This document shows, piece by piece, positions 11,390-20,080 of a stretch of 64,000 nt of DNA. The notes beneath the pieces are model-generated. The model searched no databases. It was given only the letters and a program-made list of their open reading frames with translations, and had not been told where the DNA came from. The translations under genes were made by a program, and so were the position numbers. Source of the DNA: Edaphochlamys debaryana (lineage: Eukaryota; Chlorophyta; Chlorophyceae; Chlamydomonadales); assembly GCA_016858145.1 (NCBI GenBank), contig JAEHOE010000040.1:682001-746000 (forward strand), given 5' to 3'. The number at the start of each line of letters is the position of its first letter. Position 1 is the first letter of the stretch.

Positions 11390-14300
11390 TTGGCCGGCGC
11401 ATGGTTGATCACAGAGGAAACACTCAACCTGGGCGGACTGATTGACCACCAGGCCTTAGTCGCCAAGTTACCGGCGGCATCAATCCGCCTATGGGAGACG
11501 CCCGAGACACCCCCTGCCCCGATGCCAAACAAACAAGAAGCCAGCCCCTGGCGGAATGTCAGGCTGCCCGTTAGTGCTGGTACACTGAAAGCCGCAGCAG
11601 CCAAAATGCTTGCCCAACCATGCTCTGCCGCGACACAAACATTGAGGCACGCCCTGGCCACAGCCGTGGATGTTGTACGGCAAGCTATCGCCAGACACGA
11701 GGGGGACTCGGCCGCATACCCTGCTTGCGAAATGCTCAAGGACCTAAGGCAGCACCCTGCAATTACCAGCATCGACATAGAACATGCCGCCTCAATACTA
11801 GCAGGGACCAACAGAACAATTGGGGAGCTGGCTGCATATTACGACATGCTGTACGAATTATGCCCCAGAAAGCCTGCCGTGAACGGGCTCCGCCCAACAC
11901 GCGCAACTACCAAGGCGTATGCTCGCCTACACGGAAAGCAAGAGGAACTGAAACGCACTCTTGGAGAATACCTCAAGGCCTGCGGCCTTGAAGCAGGGAA
12001 AGGGTACCAAGGTGCCCCAACCAAACAGGTGGCGGAGCTCCGCACAGAACTCAAAGCCGCCAACAAGGAACTCAAGGAAAAGGCCTCAAAAGACATAAGC
12101 GAAAGACAAGCCAAAGCCAGGAAACAAGCTCAAGCCGAACTTGCAACACGACCCAGCAGAGCCCACAAGAAAATCTTCAACGCGGCCAGCGAGGAACTGG
12201 AACGGGGCCTCCCAGCTGTTCAGCACCCGGACGGAACACACATGTGCACAGCTCCCCCAGACATCTTGGAAGCAGTCAGAGAGTACTTCTGGCGCATGGC
12301 ACAACCGGTCAACGGCCGAAGGCGCACTGGGGCCTTCTTACCCAGCGACACCGAGCGGGGGTACCCCTTTGAAAGGGCAAACGCCACAGACCGCTTTACC
12401 CTCACAAGGGCCGCAGACCCCACCCAGCACTCGCTGCTGGGAGCCATGGCAGATAAAGCCGCTTTTAACACATGTGTACAGCACCTCGCCAGATCAAAAG
12501 CCCCTGGGCCAGACGGCATACCAAACGAGCTGCTGCAGTGCCTACCAGCAGACCTGCAGTGCACCATACACGACCTATTTATAGTCATGTACGTTCAAGC
12601 CAAAACGCCCAAGGCCTGGACCGAGTCCACCACAGTGCTGCTACCAAAGGACGGGGACCCTACGCTACTCAAGAACGAGCGACCGATTGCCCTAGCCAAT
12701 ACGCTGTACAAACTGTACACCAGCCTCATAACCACCAGCATTGGCAGCGCAGCAGACTCGCTGCAGCTGATATCCGCCGCACAGGAAGGGTTTCGAAAAT
12801 ACTGCAACACCTCCAGGCAGCTCCAAAACGTAGTGCGGGCCCTCGAGGATGCCGGCTGCACATGCCGCGACCCCTATGTCCTCTACGTCGACTTCAGCGC
12901 AGCGTTCAACACGGTGGACCATGACCGCTTATACCAGGTCATGTACGACCTGGGCCTGCCGATTGACCTAACCGAGGTAGTTCGGGACCTATACAGCCAA
13001 GCCCGCACGCGCATACACACGGAACACGGCACCACGGCCCCCATAGACCTGGAGAGAGGCACCATCCAAGGAGATACGCTATCACCAGTCCTGTTCCTGG
13101 TCTTCATGGAGCCCCTGCTGCGCTGGCTCCACGTAGGAGGGCGAGGATACCACTATGGGTGCCTAACGGCAGACGCCAACCAACGGTACAACCTCAGCGC
13201 GGCAGCGTACGCTGACGACCTGGCCGCCTTCACGGGCCTCTCAGTCAACCACAAAAAGTGCGCGGCATCCGGCATCATCCACCGAAGGGCATGGCTGGAC
13301 CGGGGCACCAACGGCCCATGCTGCGAAAGGACACTCCGCTGCGCGCTAGAAAACCAAGTGAAGATAGGGGGCTCTGCAGTCCCCTACTTTAAACCCATGG
13401 AGCCCTACCGCTACCTAGGAGTGCAACTCACGCTCACCCTCAACTGGGGGCCACACGTCGATGCGGTAACGAAGAAGGTGAAAGAGAAGATCGCCTGCAT
13501 CGAAAGCTCGATGGCAAGCCCACAGCAGAAGCTCCGCATGCTCCGCACCTGCGTGAAAACGGTTATTGAATACAGCTGCGCCATCATGCCGTACAAACCT
13601 GCCGATATCAGAACCCTCGACCTACTCATAGCCAAAAGTTCAAAGCAGGCCATGGGACTCAGCCGAAGCTTCCCCACCCGCGCGGTTCTGCTACCCACCG
13701 ACGAGTGCGGCCTTGGAATGGGCTCCCTGCTCCCCACGTACGCACGAACCAGCGCCAAGGAACTTGTCCTCGCGCTCAATGACCCGGGACGCCTGGGGGA
13801 GGTGACACGGGCCATGGTTGAGCTGCAAGCGCAAAGAGCAAGCACCACACCGGCACACAGGTTAGGGGCGGACTTCCAGTACTATAGCACGCTCAAGGCA
13901 ATCAGCCTGGCGCGCGAGTGTGGCCTAACCCTCATGGACAGGGGTAACGCCTACACGCCCGCACTACACCCACTACTGAAAGCAGCAGCAACGCTGGCCC
14001 CGACCCACCGGCAAGGCGGTAACGACACGCTGCTGCCGGAGCTCCTCTTGCCCCTGGTAGAGCTTGGCCTCAGCCCATATGACCTGCTGGACAAAACAAC
14101 GAAGCAACACATAATTGGAAGCGACGAGCTCAAGAGACTCCCCCTCAGCACGCCGGGAGCAGTTGCGGGGAACAAACAAAAGATCGCCCTGAACCGGTTC
14201 ACCCTTGCGGTGAGCGCCGCATGCAGCCCACGCCCACACGCACACGACCCAGCCACGTGGAAAGACCACAAGCCACTCCCACTAGACTTAAGACGCGTGC

Positions 14301-15391
14301 CCCCCCTGGCACCCCTGATGAGCCTACTCGACCCACGTGCCTTCCCATCTGGAGTGCGAGAGCCCCGCCAGCCCCCGACGCAAAGAGGAACCGCGCTAGG
14401 CGCACCTGCAGCCGAGGAAGGCGAAGATGGCGACGCCGCCGCCCAGGGTGCGGCGCCAGACCCACAGCAGAATGCCCCTGCACGCGCAGAGGAAGCACAA
14501 GAACAACAGCCGAAGCGGCGACGCATTGGGGAAGCCAGACAGGCGGACGCCCCAGACGAGGGACAGGCAGCGGACCACGCAATGCCCCCGGCAGACGCAC
14601 AAGACGCCGAAGGATGGCACGGGGACCCAATGAATACCCAACCCACCACAGCCGCGCAGGCAAAACGCCGCCGAGACCAGGAGACGCGGACGACACCTGC
14701 GGGGGTCCGCGAGGACGAGGCAGAAACGAACAAACTCGGGCCAGACGCCCCGGAATACCAGCGATACCAGGCCCTCATGCGCGACTGCAAAACAAGCGCC
14801 CCCGCACTGGGCGGCAAACCCCCACCGCCACGCAGACGATGGCCCCGAGCCTACACAGGCCCCATTGACACAGCCCCCCCGGAAAGAGAGGGAATTGACG
14901 AAGAACCACCACCCGAACCCTTACCGGAAGAATGCGTCCTTGAGCCCGCATTTAGCCTCAAGCGCCTCCACGCAGCCAGTAAGGATTGGGTGCGGCGAGG
15001 ATGGGCACGATGGCGCATCGCCAAAGACCAGATCCTGCGGAACCTGGTCCCACCTGCAAAAGGTGACGCGGTCGCGGCAGCGTGTCAGATCCTGTACGCA
15101 CTCCACGACAGAGACAACGACGTGGAAGCAGTACTTGCGGGACCACGCTTGGAGCCACTGGTTGTTGGGCGGAATGCCAGCAAGGCAGCACACGCTAGGG
15201 GAGAACTGACAACACAGCGCCAATACCTGATTAAATGGGCGCCCATGACCATCTCTGTTGGTGCCATCGCCATGCACCGCGCAATGAAAATCCTCCCAGA
15301 GCGCGTGCACTTCATCCGCCCAACTGGGCCTCAGCGCTTGCCGCCCACGAAGCTAATCCCCACGCAGCACCCGGACGGGATGCCAACCTAA
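11390..15391 (+). CDS. LINE ORF, upstream frame: reverse transcriptase (partial)
   Basis: Open frame of 1333 codons that starts without ATG (it runs in from the 5' truncation). Reverse-transcriptase motifs are readable: SKAPGPDGIPNELLQ, LYVDFSAAFNTVDHDRL (motif A, near residue 500), GTIQGDTLSPVLFLVF (motif B) and AYADDLAAF (motif C, near residue 607), then GLSVNHKKC and YRYLGVQL. Only about five residues separate YADDLAAF from GLSVN, where LINE enzymes usually have 25 or more, so an in-frame deletion in the palm is likely at about 13208–13260. The C-terminal third is low-complexity, Ala/Gln/Arg-rich. The frame ends at TAA 15389–15391, overlapping the next frame by about 157 bases. Confidence 0.85.
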   Translation: MAGAWLITEETLNLGGLIDHQALVAKLPAASIRLWETPETPPAPMPNKQEASPWRNVRLPVSAGTLKAAAAKMLAQPCSAATQTLRHALATAVDVVRQAIARHEGDSAAYPACEMLKDLRQHPAITSIDIEHAASILAGTNRTIGELAAYYDMLYELCPRKPAVNGLRPTRATTKAYARLHGKQEELKRTLGEYLKACGLEAGKGYQGAPTKQVAELRTELKAANKELKEKASKDISERQAKARKQAQAELATRPSRAHKKIFNAASEELERGLPAVQHPDGTHMCTAPPDILEAVREYFWRMAQPVNGRRRTGAFLPSDTERGYPFERANATDRFTLTRAADPTQHSLLGAMADKAAFNTCVQHLARSKAPGPDGIPNELLQCLPADLQCTIHDLFIVMYVQAKTPKAWTESTTVLLPKDGDPTLLKNERPIALANTLYKLYTSLITTSIGSAADSLQLISAAQEGFRKYCNTSRQLQNVVRALEDAGCTCRDPYVLYVDFSAAFNTVDHDRLYQVMYDLGLPIDLTEVVRDLYSQARTRIHTEHGTTAPIDLERGTIQGDTLSPVLFLVFMEPLLRWLHVGGRGYHYGCLTADANQRYNLSAAAYADDLAAFTGLSVNHKKCAASGIIHRRAWLDRGTNGPCCERTLRCALENQVKIGGSAVPYFKPMEPYRYLGVQLTLTLNWGPHVDAVTKKVKEKIACIESSMASPQQKLRMLRTCVKTVIEYSCAIMPYKPADIRTLDLLIAKSSKQAMGLSRSFPTRAVLLPTDECGLGMGSLLPTYARTSAKELVLALNDPGRLGEVTRAMVELQAQRASTTPAHRLGADFQYYSTLKAISLARECGLTLMDRGNAYTPALHPLLKAAATLAPTHRQGGNDTLLPELLLPLVELGLSPYDLLDKTTKQHIIGSDELKRLPLSTPGAVAGNKQKIALNRFTLAVSAACSPRPHAHDPATWKDHKPLPLDLRRVPPLAPLMSLLDPRAFPSGVREPRQPPTQRGTALGAPAAEEGEDGDAAAQGAAPDPQQNAPARAEEAQEQQPKRRRIGEARQADAPDEGQAADHAMPPADAQDAEGWHGDPMNTQPTTAAQAKRRRDQETRTTPAGVREDEAETNKLGPDAPEYQRYQALMRDCKTSAPALGGKPPPPRRRWPRAYTGPIDTAPPEREGIDEEPPPEPLPEECVLEPAFSLKRLHAASKDWVRRGWARWRIAKDQILRNLVPPAKGDAVAAACQILYALHDRDNDVEAVLAGPRLEPLVVGRNASKAAHARGELTTQRQYLIKWAPMTISVGAIAMHRAMKILPERVHFIRPTGPQRLPPTKLIPTQHPDGMPT

Positions 15392-18048
15392 CCGACGCGC
15401 AAAAGCAAGGGAGATGGGAGGCCCCGGGCGCAGACGCCACTGCCAGAGCCCGGCTGATCTTGGCGAACACGGCGATACGCCGAACACCCTGTGACCCATA
15501 CTCGGACATAGAACCCCCAAAGAAGTTCCTGATCCAGGTGGGCCGCCGGGCTAGGGGCAGTATGGCGCTAAACCAGTGCGACACTGCCTTCGTGTACAAC
15601 CCCAGCGGAGGCCTCATTGGCACACTTACCACGGAGCGCCTGGCCTGGCTCCACCGCCAGTACAACCAAAGCACCAGGCCTGGACCGCAGCTCGTAGGCC
15701 AAGCAGCCGTGGACGCCTTCGCTGAAGACGTGGCGCGACTCATCCTGCACTACAAGGCAGAAACGCCAGGGGGGAAAATGGCGAAAACGCCACCGGTCAG
15801 TCAATGCACGCTGGGTGCCAGCTTGAGCAACGCGCTCTTCGGCGCACTCCACGGCCTGCAACTGCCTGGGGGGGTTACAGACCGCTTCGCATCGCCCCTG
15901 AACTGCAGCCTCCTGGCCACGGCCTATTACAGCTCCAGGCCCGAGGACACCCGCTTTGGAGCCAACACAGACGCATACAGTGCGACCATGACGGGCCTGT
16001 CCGTGGCACACCCACCACACAACCCCGCTGAGAGCGCAAAGGCCATGGCATGGGCACTCGCCAGCGCCAGAGCCCAGAAAAGCACGGAGGGCCACCTCAC
16101 AGCAATCCTTCTGATACTACCATGGAGCAAATCAGGCCCATACACAACATATCTGGCGGACCCACAAGTCTACCCCGTAGGGAGGCTCAAGGGAGAAGCC
16201 CAGGGACTTACCCAGGGGGTCGGGATGGAAGCTGCTGCCAAGGGAGCCTGCGCAGGGCTACACATCCTGCTTGTAGGCAGCCCGGAAGCGGTACTAGCCC
16301 TGAACAAAACAGGGCAATGGGGGCGCCTCAGAATGCAGCTCAACGCGCTGGGGGCACAGGACGTGCCGCGCGGACCACTGCGCAGCCGCGGGACCGCGCC
16401 GGGTGGGGGCCAACCGACAGAGCTCCCACGTGAGGCAGCCAGACAAGCTAAATCACTAACATGGAGACCACCCGGCAAGAGCCAGCTAAACGCAGGCCCC
16501 TCGCCGCCCTCACCGCATGGCCGCTGGGCGCAATCCAGCTTCCCAGCACAGCTCCCGCTCCAATACGAGCCAGACAGCGTAGTTTGGACCGACGGTAGCC
16601 GGTGCACGGTGCAAATGGAGCACGGCGAGCGCACCGCAACTGGCGCGTGCGTCTGGACCCCGGAGCAGACGCTGCTCATCGACCCCAACGGATCTGGGTA
16701 CACCAACACTATCACGAGAGCAGAGCTGTCCGCGATACGCGCAGCGGTGGTGCTGGTCGGCAAAACGCGGAACAGCCTAACTCTAGCCACAGACTCGCAA
16801 GCCTCGCTAGAGCTCATATACAAGTACATAAGGGAACCACGAAAACTACATATCTCCAAGTCGAGGGAGATGGTGGCCGCGATCGTAGAAGGCTTGCACG
16901 AACTCGCACTGCTGGGCATCCCTGTCACGCTGCTCAAGGTCACTTCACACACAGGCCTGCACGGCAATGACATGGCAGACGCTGGAGCCACAGCCGCAGC
17001 GAGGGGCGAAACGGTCCCCGGTAACGTGACCACCGTCGTCGACCCAACGAACAACCACCCACACGGCCTTATTTGGTGGTTGGGGATAAGACAGGGGGCC
17101 GGTACGGAATACGCCCCAGACCTGAGCAGGGGCCTCAGCCGATACCTGACGGGCTGCAACGGCGGATACACCAACGACACCACGTACTGCCAGCTCTGGA
17201 GGGAAGTGACGGAGACGCCGCCAGGGGGGCAGCGCGCACCCCTGTGCATGCGAACCAGCAACCTGGTCCTCAGCCAAGGATCCCAAGACCCATGGGTGCA
17301 AAAGCAGGTGCTACACACACGATGGGGGCAGCTGTACTGCCCCAAGCTAGCGGCCCGTTACAAACATGGCGGCGCCGATGGCATGTGCCCGTACTGCGTG
17401 GGCCCCGGCGGACAACGCCTAGAGGGCACCAGCGGCCATATCCTCAGCGGCTGCCAGAACGAGTACATGAAGGGTCAATACATCCTGCGACACGACGCAG
17501 CCGTAAAACGGATTGCCGCGTGCCTCCAAAGTGGAGCCAACGGAGGAGGATACATGATCATGGACGCAGGTACAAGCGAAGGCCTCCCAACATACTGCTC
17601 GGGCAAGAGACTCCCCAACTGGCTCGCACCACAACTACCGAATGGAACACTGGAGAGGATGCGACCAGACATCCTCTTCATTCCCTCGCTACAAGACTGG
17701 AAGGGCGGAAGCAAACACGGGCCACGAAACAAGGCAGCACACCCTATCTACATCATAGAGGTTGGTTACTGTGGGGACCTTAGCCACGCCACGAAAGAAA
17801 CAGCCAAGACGGAGCAGCACCAAGCCCTAGCAGCCGCACTCCGAGAGGCTGGCTGGACGGTCCACTATTCACGGGCCACCACAGTCACGCTGGGCCACAC
17901 CGGCACCATACCCAGCCACCTAAAACCCCTCCTGGTCGAGCTAGGGGCCACCACAGAGGCCGCCAAAGCCTGCTGCAAGGAACTACACTGGCAGGCCGTA
18001 CGGGCACTGAGGCCCATCATTCAGACGTACAGACGCCTAGGGGGTTAG
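15235..18048 (+). CDS. LINE ORF, downstream frame: RNase H, CCHC finger, restriction-like endonuclease
   Basis: 937 codons from ATG 15235, one base back in frame from the upstream ORF. RNase H spans about residues 447–595: VVWTDGS, RAELSAI, LATDSQAS and GNDMADAG supply the expected D–E–D–D residues. A zinc finger follows (CPYC … H … C, about residues 718–742). The C terminus has RPDILF near residue 810 and IIEVGYCGDL near 843, the R-P-D…E pattern of restriction-like endonucleases in LINEs. Whether the two frames were one polyprotein broken by a single-base change or are joined by −1 frameshifting cannot be told from one copy. Confidence 0.85.
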   Translation: MGAHDHLCWCHRHAPRNENPPRARALHPPNWASALAAHEANPHAAPGRDANLTDAQKQGRWEAPGADATARARLILANTAIRRTPCDPYSDIEPPKKFLIQVGRRARGSMALNQCDTAFVYNPSGGLIGTLTTERLAWLHRQYNQSTRPGPQLVGQAAVDAFAEDVARLILHYKAETPGGKMAKTPPVSQCTLGASLSNALFGALHGLQLPGGVTDRFASPLNCSLLATAYYSSRPEDTRFGANTDAYSATMTGLSVAHPPHNPAESAKAMAWALASARAQKSTEGHLTAILLILPWSKSGPYTTYLADPQVYPVGRLKGEAQGLTQGVGMEAAAKGACAGLHILLVGSPEAVLALNKTGQWGRLRMQLNALGAQDVPRGPLRSRGTAPGGGQPTELPREAARQAKSLTWRPPGKSQLNAGPSPPSPHGRWAQSSFPAQLPLQYEPDSVVWTDGSRCTVQMEHGERTATGACVWTPEQTLLIDPNGSGYTNTITRAELSAIRAAVVLVGKTRNSLTLATDSQASLELIYKYIREPRKLHISKSREMVAAIVEGLHELALLGIPVTLLKVTSHTGLHGNDMADAGATAAARGETVPGNVTTVVDPTNNHPHGLIWWLGIRQGAGTEYAPDLSRGLSRYLTGCNGGYTNDTTYCQLWREVTETPPGGQRAPLCMRTSNLVLSQGSQDPWVQKQVLHTRWGQLYCPKLAARYKHGGADGMCPYCVGPGGQRLEGTSGHILSGCQNEYMKGQYILRHDAAVKRIAACLQSGANGGGYMIMDAGTSEGLPTYCSGKRLPNWLAPQLPNGTLERMRPDILFIPSLQDWKGGSKHGPRNKAAHPIYIIEVGYCGDLSHATKETAKTEQHQALAAALREAGWTVHYSRATTVTLGHTGTIPSHLKPLLVELGATTEAAKACCKELHWQAVRALRPIIQTYRRLGG

Positions 18049-18121
18049 GGGTAGGGGTACAGCTGTGCCTTCTCTCGGTGATGGCCCACAGGGCCGTCCC
18101 CTTAACACACGCCAGGGCCCC

Positions 18122-18137
18122 CCCGAGGAAACTCGGG
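18122..18137 (+). other. 3'-terminal GNRA hairpin of the LINE
   Basis: CCCGAG–GAAA–CTCGGG: a 6-bp stem with a GAAA tetraloop, 34 bases before the 3' end of the element. LINE reverse transcriptases are known to recognise 3' stem-loops in their own RNA; that role here is inference. Confidence 0.75.
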
Positions 18138-18159
18138 TCCCACCCGGCGTAGACTATTA

Positions 18160-18172
18160 TTTTTTTTTTTTT
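18160..18172 (+). repeat. Run of 13 T at the LINE 3' end
   Basis: The element ends in T(13), read in the sense of its ORFs, directly before or overlapping the right target duplication. A LINE tail is more often A-rich or a short microsatellite. Confidence 0.8.
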
Positions 18173-18272
18173 GCTGCACTGACGGCAGTAGCAGCAGCCC
18201 AGGGCGTAGCTCAAAGGCTTTCGTGGACCTACAGGTTAGGATGGCGAGCAGCAACAGCACCGGCAGCGTGCG

Positions 18273-18684
18273 ATCCGTCAGCAGCAGCGATGCTATCTTC
18301 CGTTGGCCGAAGTGCGGAGGCCTGGCGCTTTTGGGCCCTGGCCAGTGCAGCGGGCAGCACTTTGCAGCCTCCCGCAGCCCTAAAAGTGCCGGCGCGCCCG
18401 CCGTGCAGGACAGTTACCCAAGGTTCCGGGTTCCTAACCTCCCTGCGTCTCCCTTACTGGCAGCCCTTCCGGCAGTTCCGGGCCTTTCCGGGTTCTGGAC
18501 CCCCCTGCCACCTACCCCCTAACTGACACTCCTGCCATCCAGCCGCATGCACTGCACGCCCACGACGGGGCGCAAAAGTGAAGGCGCGGACAGCACTTCG
18601 GGCGTTCACAACAGTAGAAATTGAAGCCGTCTCTGCACTTTCTTGGGATTTAGCCTGGAAATGTGCCACAGGCTTCACTTTGCC
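18273..18684. mobile_element. Short insertion splitting the last exon of copy C
   Basis: Copies A and B read straight from GGCAGCGCGCGG into TCGTTCGGCAGCC; copy C has about 410 extra bases at this point. Its left side contains GATGCTATCTTCCG, related to the CAGTG-TGCTATCTTCC terminus of a repeat family seen elsewhere in the window, but I could not find the matching inverted end, so the element type is open. Confidence 0.55.
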
Positions 18685-18820
18685 GTCGTTCGGCAGCCCT
18701 CGGTCGGGAGGCGGCCTCAGGGCGCGGTTCGCTGCTAGTGCATTGGTGCGCCAGGCGCCGTCAAGGCTAAAGCAGCAGTCAAAGCTTGCCGTTGTCTCTG
18801 AGGTGGTGATTGAGGAGTAA

Positions 18821-19480
18821 CCGGCGGGTGCCGGGGTGCGGCCTTGCGAAATGTTCTTCTTTTGCAGTCCGGAGGTCACGCCCCAGGGAGGGGGCTGTAT
18901 GTGTGCATGGGCAAGGACCGAAGATTGTACACGCAAGCGCTCGAGGTGGTCTCAATGGGCGTCCTCGTGCAATGCGGTAGCCCCTGTTGACGTGTCAATG
19001 CAGGCTCAAGTCTTGGGCAGTTTGCTTTTGTCGTTGGGGGCAGGGAAAATTGTCGACCCGGCGCGAACTCAGCATGTTGACTCTAAGTCTCTGCCAAGGC
19101 AGGAGGGGGGGGCACCTGCAGAAAGTGACCCCATCCCCCAAACCCTGCCAAAAAGTGGATACGTGTGTCTAGGGGTCAGCCCAAATTCCACGAAAGGGCC
19201 ATAACTTTCTACTGCCTTGGCCATTTTGGGTGGGAAAAAGATGGTTGGCATCACCGCAACAAAAGAGGGGATGGGGTCTTTTTTGCAGAGCTGCCGGACT
19301 CCTGGCCAAGGGATCAAAGCAGGAAGAGCAAGGGGTGTGAGTCCCCCGACCAGTTGCATTCAACGCGTTCACCAAAGCAGGTTGGGAAATAGGGCTCACG
19401 ATTGAGAAGAGGTGGATGGGGTCGGGAAGCAGATCGGGTGGGGGGCTCAGCCCTCGTTTGCGAGCGCTGAGCAGGCGGGT
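18821..19480. other. Diverged 3' flank of the array
   Basis: Aligns with 2109–2580 but with insertions, including about 200 extra bases around 19105–19310. Array homology ends near 19470 at the phrase GCGAGCGCTGAG. No gene is seen. Confidence 0.6.
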
Positions 19481-19529
19481 TCTACTCCCGGCTGCCGCTG
19501 GTCCCCACACGGAAAGCCAGATATCACCC

Positions 19530-19622
19530 CAACGGAATCAAATTCCAAGGATGGGACCCCCCCAGACCCCCCCAGACCTGTGGGGGTACGCGCGTTCCCA
19601 TCCTTGGAATTTGATTCCGTTG
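19530..19622. repeat. Perfect 27-bp inverted repeat (hairpin)
   Basis: Left arm 19530–19556, right arm 19596–19622, both 27 bases with no mismatch; the loop is 39 bases, mostly C-rich with two CCCCCCCAGA phrases. The arms include GGAATCAAATTCCAAGG. It could be a MITE core, a transcribed hairpin, or a fold that drives rearrangement. Confidence 0.9.
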
Positions 19623-19950
19623 TGCCGAAATTCGCGTTCTCGTCCAGGGGGGGTCGGGTTTGGCACGCTTGGGCGGGGGTCGGGTAGGTGCGTCCGACCG
19701 CCAATTTAGCCCACGCCTCTCAGACTTTAAGTTTAGGTACGCATATCTAGGTGTTTGTGTGTGATTTGAAGCGGAGAACCGCTCGCGATGCCCAGAACAG
19801 ACCGTTGACTGACGGTCAGCGACCACCTGCGAGCGCTTCTGAGCGCCACACGACTCTCACACGGCTTATTGTCTCTAAGGACAACTACCGAGAGAGTTCT
19901 GGAGACTTCCGCGGAGGTCGCTCGCACAAGCATGTCGGCCGACATGCGCC

Positions 19951-20080
19951 CGCGACCGACCGCTTCTAAGCTCCCCCAGGCCTGGAACAGGCCTCTACAT
20001 GCATAACAAGCCCATAGAATCATTCTGGGGTGGGGGACCAGGAAGGTGCTAGGGAGCCGGGGGGAGTGGAACCCGCCTGG
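19951..20080 (+). repeat. Copy of an array intron segment outside the array
   Basis: Matches 898–1029 and 4811–4942, including CCTCTACATGCATAACAAGC and GGGGGGAGTGGAACCCGCC, with moderate divergence. It shows that this intron segment is itself a dispersed repeat. Confidence 0.8.

Larger units (their letters stand above)
11383..18171 (+). mobile_element. LINE with RNase H and restriction-like endonuclease (Dualen/RandI-like), 5'-truncated
   Basis: Inserted in the last exon of copy C. The flanking 12-bp duplication is TGCTACACTGAC at 11371–11382 and TGCTGCACTGAC at 18172–18183 (one mismatch). The 5' end lies inside an open frame, so the N-terminal part of the protein is missing. Two overlapping frames encode reverse transcriptase, RNase H, a CCHC finger and a PD-(D/E)XK-type endonuclease. 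The 3' end has a GAAA-capped hairpin and then 13 T residues. Domain order and host fit the Dualen/RandI group, which also carries an apurinic endonuclease at its N terminus; that part would have been lost here. Clade assignment is inference. Confidence 0.85.
7715..18820 (+). pseudogene. TRP-like membrane protein, copy C, last exon disrupted
   Basis: Exons equivalent to copy B: 7715–8673 (12 bases shorter, in frame), 8776–8887, 8955–9098, 9223–9266, 10844–11105, then the last exon from 11263. The Trp codon at the fourth exon end is intact (TTCTG before GTGAGT), so the junction reads FFWWD. The last exon is cut at 11382 by a 6.8-kb LINE and resumes at 18184; a second insertion (about 18273–18684) splits it again before the final segment ending in TAA at 18820. 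The fourth intron has lost about 420 bases of array sequence, replaced by about 1 kb of unrelated DNA. A full-length product is unlikely; a truncated protein retaining most membrane segments remains possible. Confidence 0.75.

Noticed and set aside
18065..18526. Open frame overlapping the LINE 3' end and exon remains
   Set aside because: It spans the T tail and the insertion junction; a shadow of unrelated pieces.
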